A DNA stretch of 64,000 nucleotides, taken from assembly GCA_019918135.1 (NCBI GenBank), contig WBZZ01005577.1, positions 107,501 to 171,500 of the forward strand, given 5' to 3'. Of the stretch, positions 50,373 through 59,294 are shown piece after piece. A program made the translations under genes and the position numbers. The DNA is from Paulinella micropora. Taxonomy: Eukaryota; Cercozoa; Imbricatea; Euglyphida; Paulinellidae. The stretch's first letter is position 1, and each line of letters begins with the position of its first letter. The notes below the pieces were generated by a model. It ran no database searches, was not told where the DNA came from, and was given only the letters and a program-made list of their open reading frames with translations.

Positions 50373-50518
50373 GATAGTTTAGAATTGCGTTTCGTGCTAT
50401 CGCACTCTCACTTATTCTAAACCATCGTTTTTTTATTTTAGGAAAAAATTAATCTGTTTTCGATGGTTATCAACAAACGGGAGTTGCGGTAGCAACGAGC
50501 GTGTAGTTGATAACTATC
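50373..50518 (-). repeat. Four-way-junction repeat, type B, unit 12
   Basis: Nearly identical to unit 9 (32204-32349), including GATAGT/ACTATC, ACCATCG/CGATGGT and TATCAAC/GTTGATA. Between the protease ATG (50366) and the core-like gene stop. Confidence 0.9.
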
Positions 50519-50520
50519 TT

Positions 50521-50847
50521 TTAGAACTTCAAGGCCCCGCGTCCTCTCTGCTTACCATACCCCAGTCTTGATGCTACAGCACCAACACTACCTGCGTAAG
50601 GCACCCCGACACTACTTAATGCTCCCGCAGTCCTTGAGATTAACTTATTACCGCGAAGAAATTTATCAACGGCAAAGACCGTTTTGCCAACTTTTTGCCA
50701 GTTGATTTTACCACCTGCTTGTCCCTTGCCTCCTTGCTTCTTCTTGCGACCAGTCTTCTTTTTACCTCCAGCCATGTTTGTGCTTGAGTTAATAGTTCGT
50801 TTGCCGATTGTTGGAATGACTTCAACACGAGTTGTTTTAACTACCAT
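50521..50847 (-). CDS. Small basic core-like protein, element 3
   Basis: 108 residues from the ATG at 50847 (MVVKTTRVEVIPTIGKRT). Then AGGKKKTGRKKKQGGKGQAGGKINW, with several GG motifs that could be protease sites, and the shared Ala/Gly end RTAGALSSVGVPYAG...GKQRGRGALKF. Intact. Confidence 0.55.
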   Translation of the reverse strand: MVVKTTRVEVIPTIGKRTINSSTNMAGGKKKTGRKKKQGGKGQAGGKINWQKVGKTVFAVDKFLRGNKLISRTAGALSSVGVPYAGSVGAVASRLGYGKQRGRGALKF

Positions 50848-50885
50848 TATACTATGAAAAAAAATATTTATTAATTCCAAAAATA

Positions 50886-51301
50886 TTATTTAAATCTTTG
50901 TGAAAAGTTTTTTCTTAATTCATCATCAACACTTGAGACATAAAGAAAATTAAATCTCTCCTTTGTAGCCTCGTGATACTTTTGAAGAAAATAATCAAAG
51001 TCAAAAGATAAGTCTAAATGTTTATACACGAGTTCCATTTTGTCCTGAGATTGCCCTGGAAAGATTAATAGATAATCTAACTGCTTAATGGCTTCTGGCC
51101 GTAGGTCGTTCAGATACTGGCTTGACATAATAACCTTTGATTTATAGTGTCTGTTCTTTTTTAACAAATCACTTACGGACTTGTCTCTTAATCCACTACC
51201 TAAATCATCCAAAACAAAAACTACCTCTGGCGACATATACTTGCTGGGTCGTTCTTTTGGTTCTGTAGTTTTCTTTTTTTCTTCTTTTCCGAAATAAAGA
51301 A
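50886..51301 (-). pseudogene. Packaging ATPase, C-terminal half only
   Basis: Matches element 1 from FLYFGKEEKK through Walker B (VVFVLDDLG), SSQYLNDLRPEA and the C-terminus. The frame is open across the T6 run that is T5 in element 1. The N-terminal half with Walker A is missing: at 51301/51302 the sequence changes to GC-rich DNA. Confidence 0.85.
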
Positions 51302-53084
51302 GTATCCCCGAGGAACCTTGACAGCGAATCGATTGTCGCCTGACGGTTCTTGTGCTGCGGGTAGAACAGGCACTGGAAGTGCGGCGAACAGACCGAGAAG
51401 TTCGGCGCAGCCTCTTGTTGCGCGGAGTTCGTAAACGTCTGGAAGTACGTGCGCCAGCCCCACCCCGTCGCGGTGCGCAGGACGTCGGCCTGGCTGACAC
51501 GCGCGCCGGCAGAGAGTTGGGCGCCCAGGGCTCGGTCGTACAGGATGGCGAACAACAGTGCGACCGCGGCGTTCGCCTCCTCGGTGTCAGCGGGTAGTGC
51601 CTTGGTTTCTGGTTTGTTGTAACAGACAAACATACTGCCGTCTTTACGACCGGCGGACAGCTCGAGCGCGCTGAGCAGCGACTGCCTCAGCAGGTCCAGC
51701 AGCGCGATAGCGTGGTTGTTACGGAAAGTGAGGGTCTCCCGCAGCAGGCAACGGGGGCAGCCGCAGTCATTGCTGTTGGTATGTGGCAGACGGTCGCTGA
51801 AGACGTTGACCCTGTTTTCGCCGTACCTCAGCTCCGCGGGCTTGGCGCCCTTTCTGGGCCAGAACACCACGAGGTTGGGCCCCATGGAGCCCGAGAACGG
51901 CTTCCACACGTCGGCCAGCGCTGCCACTCTTTGTTTGTCCGGGACGAAGGCGTGGCTGTACAAAGTCGCCGCCTCGGCGTTGGGCAGCACCCTGCCGAAT
52001 TTCACTCGCGGCTCCTTTGTTTCCGGCTGGTGCGCCTCCCGGTTGAAGCACGCGTTGCGGGGGCACGCGGGGTCTCCCGCGAGTCCCGGAATGTACTTGC
52101 CATTGCTAATTACTTTAGACAGCCACTTCGGCGTGCCGTGATTCTTGATCTCGTCGTTGGCTGCGGCCGCGCCCTGTTGTACCAACGGGAACGCCTCAAG
52201 TCCCAGCTTGAAACTTATGGCACTGTGCAGCTGCCGAATCGCCTCAAGTGCCGGGCGCGGCGCCGTCTGTGCAAAATTCTTGGACTCGAGTTGGCGGATG
52301 ACGGTCTCTGTTGCCAGTACCTTGACTTTCCCGCGGGCCCACGCAGACGGCGTCTGCCCTTTGGCGAAGGGCAGCGTGGCGTCCTCCACGACAGACACGC
52401 GGAAGCCCTGGCGCGCCAGGTCCTCGCACGTGCGTTTGACGCAAATGTCAGACGCCACCCCTGCGACATAGACGTCCGTAACCTGGCGCGCTCGCAGGAT
52501 CTCCGTCAAGCTGTGGGAGCCGGCGGGGCCCGGGCATCGGACCTCGGTTTCGTGGTCGTTCTCGAAGACGGCCGAGTTGGCGTCCACGTCTCGATGAAAG
52601 CCCTTGCGGAAATATGTCTGGGCCTCGGCCGCCACGCCATTTGTTGCCGCCACCAGCAAGCCGGACGGCGTGTCCGGTGGCGGCGCGAAGTCCAGCAGCT
52701 CTTTGGTAACCTGCTGCCCTGGCGTGCCGTCTATGCAGTGGCTGTTGTACAGCTGCTGCGTGATGCTGGCGCCCTTGTAGTCGTACTGGATCCGGTCCCG
52801 CTGATCCCTTGCGCTTTTAGCCGGGCGTGTGTGTCTGTTGAACCAAGAAAGGAGACGTGATCGGGCGGGTGCGTGTCGAGCGTCCAGACCACGAGGCCGA
52901 ACGGAACTTTTGACAACAGGCGCTTGACGTTGTCGAAGCAGCCCCTGACGACGTTAGGCGGATTGTGAGGCAGAGTGGACAACGACAGTTTTCCACTGGG
53001 GTCGCAAAAGTCGGTTTGCATGTCGACGACCACGAGGCAACTCGTGTGCAAACAGTGGAACGAGGCCGAGCAGTGGCTCGTCAT
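51302..53084 (-). CDS. Nicotinamidase/isochorismatase-like protein with long C-terminal region, one frameshift
   Basis: GC-rich gene. Start at 53084 (MTSHCSAS) because the nicotinamidase fold begins soon after: VVDMQTDFC (catalytic Asp), TLDTHPPDHVSF (metal DxHxxxH), NSHCIDGTPG, FRKGFHRDVDAN (Lys), GVASDICVK (nucleophile Cys). All catalytic residues are present. A one-base shift near 52850 separates the first 80 codons. Nicotinamidase hydrolyses nicotinamide to nicotinate for NAD recycling. A further ~330 residues with Cys pairs (CGCPRC) have no family I recognise. The frame runs into element 3 at 51302 and stops at 51205, so the natural end is lost or altered. Confidence 0.7.
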
Positions 53085-53413
53085 GGAACGAAGAAGGAAC
53101 GGGGGGCTGTTAACAAAAAAGGTCGGCTTTTCTTTCGTTCTTAGCTCCCAAGTAGGCACCCCCCCTTTTCTTTTGCTCCCTGTCTTTGATCTATTGGGAA
53201 ACGGAGCTTTGCTGCATTTTTTTTTTACTCGGGGGCAAAAGGGAGGCGGGGGGGGGGGGGGGGGGGCGATTACAGACAAGCTAGGTGAATTCATGGCGCA
53301 ATGGGGGGGGGGGGCGGGGGGGCAAAGAAGACAGAATTAGAGACTGAACGCAAGGAACCGCGGGGAGGGGATAGAGGACCTAGCGACACGAAACGCAAAG
53401 ACGGGAACGAGGC
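53085..53413. other. Intergenic region with G-runs
   Basis: Between two minus-strand genes. Two long G-runs (about 53246-53267 and 53304-53322) and a T-run. No supported gene. The homopolymers make base counts unreliable here. Confidence 0.6.
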
Positions 53414-53806
53414 TTATTCTTTGTGTTCCTTGCCGCGGCGTACGGGACAATCTTGGTCGAACAGCGGGGGCTTCAGCGCGAGGATCAGCCTCAGTTGCGC
53501 GGGCGTCAGGAAGTGCACGGTCAGTTCGCTGTCCACGAGGCAGGCCCTCGGCAGCAATTGTGCGTCTTTCGAGGATTGCAGCCACAGGATGAACTCGAAG
53601 TTGAGCAGGCCCAGCAGGGCTTCCACGCACTTGTTCGTGGTCATGGGCACGGGACACACGCGGGCCGTGCGCAGTGCGATCCAGGGGTGGTTCTGGAAAT
53701 AAAGCACCTTGCCCTTGCACAGCACGTGGTGCGTCTGATGGTGACTGCACGGCTGTCGGTGGCTCTTCTTCGGGCCGTGCGGCGCGACAGTGGCCCCGGC
53801 CGACAT
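53414..53806 (-). CDS. 130-residue protein, unknown
   Basis: Starts MSAGATVAPHGPKKSH, then ALRTARVCPVPMTTNKCVEA, FEFILWLQSSKDAQLLPRAC and a C-terminal LRLILALKPPLFDQDCPVRR. Codon use is GC-rich like its neighbours. No signal peptide or clear domain. Chosen over antisense frames because it has an ATG and sits between clean intergenic C/T-rich tracts. Confidence 0.45.
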   Translation of the reverse strand: MSAGATVAPHGPKKSHRQPCSHHQTHHVLCKGKVLYFQNHPWIALRTARVCPVPMTTNKCVEALLGLLNFEFILWLQSSKDAQLLPRACLVDSELTVHFLTPAQLRLILALKPPLFDQDCPVRRGKEHKE

Positions 53807-54112
53807 CTTGTCGTTTCTGTCGCCTCCCTTTTTTTTTCCTTTTGCCGCCGATTCACACTACTACACCCCCCTCGCGCTCCTCCCCCCCCTCCTCGTCTTG
53901 TTTTGTCACAAACATCCACCTCCCCCCCGCCGCCCTCTCCCCCACCTCCGCCCTCTTTCCTTTTGTGCCTACACCCCCTCCCCCTCCCTAATTTTCTTGT
54001 CCCTCCGTCTTTGTTTCTTCCTGCCGTTGCTCCCCCCCCTCCCCCACACGCAGAAACACACATCCCCCCCCGGCCCTCCCACTCTTTGGTTCGTTCACAA
54101 AAAAAGATACAG
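53807..54112. other. C/T-rich intergenic tract
   Basis: About 300 bases of strongly C/T-rich sequence with C-runs between divergent genes; probably a shared promoter region. Long open frames here are compositional artefacts. Confidence 0.6.
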
Positions 54113-54583
54113 ATGAACGAGGCTTTCTGGCTCTGGGCGGTCAACCAGTTCCTGCAGGACAGCGAGGGTCTCGTGCGCTACGGAGAAACCCGCAACCCGG
54201 AGGCGCAAGTGCTGTCCGATCTCAAGAAGTTCCACGCGGTACTAGAGTGGAACATGATCGACGAGCACCGGCAGAGGCTGGCCGAGCTCGTGGCGGGCAC
54301 GGGGTCGCATTCGCGCTCGGAGGCGTCCGGCGAGAGCGCGCGGCCCGGCCGGGTTGTGTGGGACCCCCCCCTGCCGCTCAAGGATCCCGGCGAAGGCACG
54401 CAAAGGCGCGGCGGGCAGCGCCGCAAATCAGCTGCGCCGCGCGTCGCCGACCGCGACAGACACTTTCTGTACGTGCCACACCTGCGCGCCTGTGCGCCCC
54501 CGGCCTGGGCGGGCAAGAACCGTGCCGAACGGTATAAACACCAAGTCGTCTTTGTGCGCACGCCACCATCAACAGTACAATAA
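54113..54583 (+). CDS. 156-residue protein, unknown
   Basis: Start at 54113 follows an A-rich leader. MNEAFWLWAVNQFLQDSEG, helical LSDLKKFHAVLEWNMIDEHRQRLAEL, then an Arg/Gly/Ser-rich basic region. The stop lies in CAATAAAACG, so an AATAAA polyadenylation signal overlaps the gene end. No recognised family. Confidence 0.5.
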   Translation: MNEAFWLWAVNQFLQDSEGLVRYGETRNPEAQVLSDLKKFHAVLEWNMIDEHRQRLAELVAGTGSHSRSEASGESARPGRVVWDPPLPLKDPGEGTQRRGGQRRKSAAPRVADRDRHFLYVPHLRACAPPAWAGKNRAERYKHQVVFVRTPPSTVQ

Positions 54584-54823
54584 AACGTTTTTCTGTACAC
54601 CGGCGCTGGCCAACAGGTATTAAAACTAGTGGGGTGAGGAATTCTTCGTCCCCACCCCCTTTTTTTTCTGAAACGACACCCATCAACGACGCCGGAATAG
54701 GCTCCACAACTTTTAATGCAAAACTTTTTCTCCGGCAGTGAAAAGGACCGGACAACCAACAAAAGGGGGGGGGGAGAGAGAAAAATATCAGAGTGCGAGA
54801 GAAGGCCTCATCTTGTGTTTGTT

Positions 54824-56443
54824 TTACACGTCGTCGATGATGACGTTGGCATCGTCGTCGGGCTCCTGCACCACGCCCCCCGACACAACCGCCACCGTCG
54901 TGGTGTCGCGTCTCTCGCCGGGCGCGTAGCCCCCCTCCTCCCACCCCGCACAGTCCGACGCCTGCTCGGCCGGGTCCGTGGCCTGGTCAAAGGCGTTTTC
55001 CGCGTCCCAGAGGAACAGGAACTTGGGCACCCGTTTGAGGCACAGCGCGCCCTGCGACAGCGGGTCGAAACTCGCGCGGATCGAGAACCCCACGCTCGCC
55101 ACGGCGCCGGGGCGCACACAGCGGCTGGCCTGCTCGTCCGTCATGACGGGGTGGCCGGGCGCGCGCATGTCGCGGATGTACAGCTCGTTGAACTTGTAGC
55201 CCCCTGATGCGTCCTGGGGTCCTGGCTTCTTCTTGGAGCCCCAGCTGCGCTGCCCGGCATTCACGAAAGTGTTTACGTTGGAGAACGAGTAGTTGGCCTG
55301 CGTCTGCAGCACCAGCGCCGGCGCTTCGTTGGGCTGCGAGTCCGCCTTCTTGAAGTAGCAGCCGCTCTTCACGTAGCGCGTCAGCCCCTTGCGCTCTTCG
55401 GGTGTCTTGGCCGAGAACTCTTCGCCCTTGCTCCGCAGCAGCACCTCGCGGAACTTGGTGCGCACGACCTCCGGGTACGTGCCGTCGGCGTTCTTGCTGG
55501 CCCCCAGGTCCAGCGCGATGTCCTTGAGCTTGTTGCTCACGCACGGCATGACCTGGCACAGCAGCGTGGCCTTCTGGCCGTCCCCGAGCGCGTCCAGCAC
55601 GCAGAAGACGGGCAGGAACTCGAGCCACAGGTCGAACACCACGGCGAGCGCGCCCACCTCGTACACTTGGCCGCGCGAAGAAGCTACCTGCGCCGGCGGC
55701 GCCGCCTTGGACGCGCGGGCGCTCACCATGAAGCTGCGTTGCACGCGTTCGGGCTTCACGCTGTCTCCCAGGGGGTCCGAGTTGTACCTGTGCGCAAAGT
55801 CTTCGGGGTCGCGGTACGAGCCGTAGCAGAGCCGCCCATAGGCGGCCTTCTCCGCTTCCGTCGCGTGGCTGGAAAAGAAGAGCTTGCAGCCCCCGCCGAT
55901 CACGCCTGCTGGAGTTGCCAGCAGGTAGCCCTTCTTGAACAGCCTGCCGGACTGGGGGTCGGCACGGAACTTGAGGGACACGATTTCCTTGTTCGCGTCC
56001 TTGTACGACGCCTCTTTCTTGAGCTGGTAGATTTCGCTCGGCGGGGGCAGGAAGCGCACGAGTTCGAGCCAGCCGCGGCCCGTGGCGGGGGAGTGAACTC
56101 GCACGAGCGTGTACTGCAGCAAGAAGCTGGTGTCCACGAACGATTGCCAGAAGCCGCTGTGCAGCGTTTTGTACACCTTGTCGAGCCCCGCAAAGAGTTC
56201 GTCGGGCACCTTGCCGAGAGGGACCAGGCCCTCGAGGTTGGTTGCCGGCTCCAGGCTGCGCCGCAACAGCTCCGACACCCAGTTCTCCGGCGTCAGGTTG
56301 CCAAAGAAGCGGCCGACTGGCTCGGCGGCGGCCTCCGTGCAGACGCGCTTCGATTCTGCGTCCCACTCCGAAGCCTCTTCTCCCTTGTCGTGGCGGGCCT
56401 TCTTGGCCTTGCCGCTCTGTTCCTTGGCTGCGCGTTTGCTCAT
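54824..56443 (-). CDS. 539-residue protein with nuclear-localisation-like start, unknown
   Basis: Start at 56443 (MSKRAAKEQSGKAKKARHDK) rather than further upstream, where the frame only reads low-complexity Gly/Arg. Basic N-terminus, then a globular region with FGNLTPENWVSELLRRSL, a FVDTSFLLQYTLVRVHSP segment, and an acidic end PDDDANVIIDDV. No catalytic motif I know. It is the longest uninterrupted gene of the GC-rich part. Confidence 0.6.
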   Translation of the reverse strand: MSKRAAKEQSGKAKKARHDKGEEASEWDAESKRVCTEAAAEPVGRFFGNLTPENWVSELLRRSLEPATNLEGLVPLGKVPDELFAGLDKVYKTLHSGFWQSFVDTSFLLQYTLVRVHSPATGRGWLELVRFLPPPSEIYQLKKEASYKDANKEIVSLKFRADPQSGRLFKKGYLLATPAGVIGGGCKLFFSSHATEAEKAAYGRLCYGSYRDPEDFAHRYNSDPLGDSVKPERVQRSFMVSARASKAAPPAQVASSRGQVYEVGALAVVFDLWLEFLPVFCVLDALGDGQKATLLCQVMPCVSNKLKDIALDLGASKNADGTYPEVVRTKFREVLLRSKGEEFSAKTPEERKGLTRYVKSGCYFKKADSQPNEAPALVLQTQANYSFSNVNTFVNAGQRSWGSKKKPGPQDASGGYKFNELYIRDMRAPGHPVMTDEQASRCVRPGAVASVGFSIRASFDPLSQGALCLKRVPKFLFLWDAENAFDQATDPAEQASDCAGWEEGGYAPGERRDTTTVAVVSGGVVQEPDDDANVIIDDV

Positions 56444-56833
56444 GGAGGGGACGATTTCTGCACGAAGCCCCTCTGGCGCGCGAACAGAGGGGTTGGGTGC
56501 GAATCTCTTGCGCGGCCCCCCCCCCCCCCGCGGCAACGCCTTTTTCTCGTTGGTTGGTGGCCCCCCCCTCCCCGCCGGCAATGCCTTTTTTTTCGTTGGT
56601 TGGTGGCCCCCCCCCCCCCCCCGCTTCCTTCTTTCTATGCCCCCGCCCCCGGGGGGGGTTTTTCCCAAATCTCCCCCGTCCGGGGCTTTTTTGGTTTTCT
56701 GTTCGCTCCTTGCCCCACCCCCCGAAGCGCCGCCACGGATTGAGGGGGAGACAGGAACAAGAGGGCTCGCAACCTGCCTTTTTTTGGGAGTATTTGAGCT
56801 CTAAAAATAACAAAGTGTGAAACCCTCAGAAAA
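56444..56833. other. C-run-rich intergenic region
   Basis: Contains repeated CCCCCCCC(G/C)GCGGCAACGCCTTTTT-type units: three imperfect copies between 56515 and 56630 ending CTTTTTCTCGTTGGTTGGTGG. Probably divergent promoters between the 539-aa gene and the membrane-protein cluster. The last ~40 bases before 56834 are A-rich. Confidence 0.55.
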
Positions 56834-57436
56834 ATGTGGCTAGCCATGGTCTTAGCGTTGACATCGGTTGCCCAGGCAGCCTGCGAGTTCCAGCAAGTCG
56901 AAAGCGAAGCACTGAAAGCGCCGTTGCAACAAGCAGACTGTTGGGGGCCTCTGCGTTGCAGCGTACACCCGCACCCGCTGCTGAGGGTGGAGGCGGACGG
57001 GAAGGCGGGCCGCCGTTACCGGATAAACGAACATAAGAGCCTAAGTGAAAAAGCAGGGTCCTTCGAGTACCTCTACGTTGACGACCGTAATCAAAGCGTA
57101 GAGGAGCCGCCGTTCACGATCCAATTGCGGTGCTTAAGCGTAGAGGACAGAGTTCGTGGCGCCGAGATTTCTTATCAGACAACATTCAGTTTCGTCTTTG
57201 AACCCAAAAGCGCTTACGCTGCCCTGGTGGCTTGTGCAGTACTGGCGGGTTTTTTCTTTTTACTCGGCGTTTGTTACACGATCGCTGAACGACAGGCCAG
57301 CAGAGGCAAGGGGACATGGTGTAATCAGATGACTTGTTGCTTCGTGACCGTGGTCGTGGCCTTTCTAATACCTACGATTGTCCTCGCGGCACTGGCGCCT
57401 AAACTCCGGGCTAGCGCGATATTTTCAGAAATCTAA
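56834..57436 (+). CDS. Membrane protein family, copy 1
   Basis: 200 residues. Signal peptide MWLAMVLALTSVAQA, then a ~110-residue extracellular domain with Cys (ADCWGPLRCSVHP, YRINEHK, EEPPFTIQL), then two membrane helices (ALVACAVLAGFFFLLGVCY and CFVTVVVAFLIPTIVLAAL). Tandem with two relatives. Probably a cell-surface protein of the host; no named family recognised. Confidence 0.65.
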   Translation: MWLAMVLALTSVAQAACEFQQVESEALKAPLQQADCWGPLRCSVHPHPLLRVEADGKAGRRYRINEHKSLSEKAGSFEYLYVDDRNQSVEEPPFTIQLRCLSVEDRVRGAEISYQTTFSFVFEPKSAYAALVACAVLAGFFFLLGVCYTIAERQASRGKGTWCNQMTCCFVTVVVAFLIPTIVLAALAPKLRASAIFSEI

Positions 57437-57819
57437 CAAGGAACGCGGTTCAAGACCCCCCCCCCCTCGAAGATAGAGCGCGAGAAAATAAGGACAATCA
57501 AGGGCGGGGGGGGGGGGGGGGGGGAAAAGAGGGAGGGCGAAAAACTTTCCCCTCCTGCATATTCCCTACCTTTTTTCTGTGGGGCAAGCAGCAAGAAAAA
57601 AAAACAGACAAGAGTGCAGCCACAACCGCGCCCCCCCCCTCCCCCGGGCCCCTTTGGCTATGTTTTGCTAGTGCCACCAAAAAAAAACCAGTTAGTGTGT
57701 GGTCCAAATAAAAACGAAAGGGCAGGAACAACAAAAAAATAATAAGAAGAGAATCGCTGTCGCTTTGCTTCATTTTTTTTCTCTCTCCTGTCCTACTTCT
57801 TTTAGTAAGGATTATAAAA
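57437..57819. other. Intergenic, G/C-runs
   Basis: Separates family copies 1 and 2. Long G-run at 57505-57523 and C-run near 57633. Ends with a T-rich stretch and AGGATTATAAAAATG, a TATAAA-like leader. No gene seen. Confidence 0.6.
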
Positions 57820-58488
57820 ATGCGACTACTCTGGCACGCCCTAGCCCTGACATCCGTTGCGCAGGCAGTCTGCGAGGTCCGGCGGGTCGAAACCCATTTG
57901 CACAAGGACACCAAAACATTTATGCAAAAAGCTAGCTGCCGCGGGTCCCTGCGTTGCGACCATGGTTGGCACCCACTTATCGAAGCAGGCGTGGAGGACC
58001 CGAACCAAAACTTTTGGGGGACGGACCGGCTGTACAGGGTGCGCTTTCCCTTGGTTGACATATTTGGCAACATAACGTATCGGCTCAGTGGGCATAAGTC
58101 AAAACCGCCGTTTACGATCGAAGTAATGTGCAACAACTCTGTTCATAACAGAGCCGAGATTCCCTATGAAGCAGATTTCAAATTCGTCTTTGAAGGCATT
58201 TCCTTCTTCAATACGCTTTTCGCTTTCATAGGTCTTTTTTGTATCTTCTCGGCGTTCTGTCTCGTGGCCTTTTGTTCGCTAGCGTGGGAGTATCTGACAA
58301 GTAATACCGAAAGAAGTCGGCGCGGACTGACAAGTTATACCGAAAAAAGTTGGGGCGGACTGATTTACGACTTTGGGCAATCTTTCTTCCTCCTACTTGT
58401 GTTGTGGCTAGTGTTTTTAATAACTGTGATCGCCCTCGCGGCAATAAGACACAAGAAATACAAAGGAGCAACATTCACTGTCCTCTGA
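57820..58488 (+). CDS. Membrane protein family, copy 2
   Basis: 222 residues. Signal peptide (LWHALALTSVAQAVC), SCRGSLRCDHGWHPL (same Cys pattern as copy 1), YRVRFPLVDIFGN, KPPFTIEVMC, first helix (FNTLFAFIGLFCIFSAFCLVAFC), an insert with two TSNTERSRRG/TSYTEKSWGG repeats, second helix (FFLLLVLWLVFLITVIALAA). Intact. Confidence 0.65.
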   Translation: MRLLWHALALTSVAQAVCEVRRVETHLHKDTKTFMQKASCRGSLRCDHGWHPLIEAGVEDPNQNFWGTDRLYRVRFPLVDIFGNITYRLSGHKSKPPFTIEVMCNNSVHNRAEIPYEADFKFVFEGISFFNTLFAFIGLFCIFSAFCLVAFCSLAWEYLTSNTERSRRGLTSYTEKSWGGLIYDFGQSFFLLLVLWLVFLITVIALAAIRHKKYKGATFTVL

Positions 58489-58572
58489 GATATGTTTGTG
58501 GTGGAAGGACGACCGTATTCTAAATTAAATTATTTTTGCCAAAGACCGAAAAAGCAAGAAAAAAACCAGAAC

Positions 58573-59068
58573 ATGCGGCTAGCCCTCTCCGTGCTAACGA
58601 TCTTAGCCCTCATCGCGCAGGCGGTCTGCGTGGTCCAGCAAGCCAACAGCTACGTGCACAAGGACAACAAGATGTTCGGGACGATGCAGAAGGCTAGCTG
58701 CCGGGGGTCCCTGCGTTGCGATCACGACTGGCACCAACTTCTGTGGACATTTGTTGACGGGCCCAAACATCGCCAGGATACTATGGCGGACCGGCGGTAC
58801 AGAATACGCTTTCCCTTGGTAGACCTAATCGGCAACATATCGTACCGGCACAGCGGGTATAAATACGAGTCTGAACCGCCGTTTGCGATTGCTTGGTGCC
58901 GTGTGCGATCCGATTGCGGCACGTTGGTGGTGGTTACTCGTGTGGCTAGCGTTTTTAATAACTGTCGTCGTCCTCTCGGCGCCAGAGGAATACAAGCTGG
59001 AAGGGCGCCTCATTTACGCTCTCCTAAGATTAGTTCAGGCCGCGCAAAGAGAAATAAGCGAGAAATAG
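58573..59068 (+). pseudogene. Membrane protein family, copy 3, decayed
   Basis: Signal peptide (LALSVLTILALIAQAVC) and SCRGSLRCDHDWHQL as in copy 2. After EPPFAIAWC the first helix is deleted and the frame shifts; the other frame holds the second helix (LLVWLAFLITVVVLSA) and ends at 59068. About 75 codons are missing compared with copy 2. Probably a pseudogene. Confidence 0.65.
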
Positions 59069-59294
59069 CGAGAAGTAGCGGGACCAAAAAGAAGGTGAGC
59101 GAAGTTGGCAAAGGAATTTTATTAAGGAGGGAGGGGGGGGGGGCCCACGAACGCCAAGAGGCCCAACAACATCGTGCGAGAGGGGGGGGGCCAGCCGCGC
59201 CCCCAAACACGCCGAGAGAACACAACAACAACAACAACAAAAGCTCTGTGCTTTTTCTTTTGTTTTTCAGCCAAACCCCCAAAAACAAGACTAT
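59069..59294. other. Intergenic, G-runs and AAC repeat
   Basis: Two purine-rich G-runs (near 59135 and 59185) and a short AAC repeat (59222-59240), then a T-rich stretch. No gene seen. Confidence 0.6.

Larger units (their letters stand above)
39135..51301 (+). mobile_element. Polinton/Maverick-like element 3, truncated on the right
   Basis: Gene order like element 2 (surface protein, MCP, penton and protease on the minus strand) but with a different polymerase and extra accessory genes at the left (zinc finger, HIRAN, 57-aa protein) and a GIY-YIG gene between penton and protease. At 51301/51302 the ATPase gene stops in mid-codon context and GC-rich DNA starts. Fibre, integrase and right terminal repeat are missing. 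Its polymerase and penton are intact. Confidence 0.85.

Noticed and set aside
1-51301. Window as part of a giant virus genome with a virophage-like insert
   Set aside because: No giant virus core gene (RNA polymerase, D5 helicase, large MCP) is visible in the GC-rich part, while microsatellites and homopolymers fit a nuclear genome. Not excluded, only less likely.
51712-52860. 382-codon plus-strand frame opposite the nicotinamidase-like gene
   Set aside because: Antisense to a gene with complete catalytic motifs; Arg/Val/Ala-rich composition typical of an antisense shadow.
53423-54583. Single 386-codon open frame on the plus strand
   Set aside because: The first 230 codons are antisense to the 53414-53806 gene and run through C/T-rich low-complexity DNA; only the part from 54113 has gene-like composition and an A-rich leader.
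54987-56813. 608-codon open frame overlapping the 539-aa gene
   Set aside because: Same strand, other frame, rich in Arg/Gly/Ala as expected for a shadow of GC-rich coding sequence; no motif.
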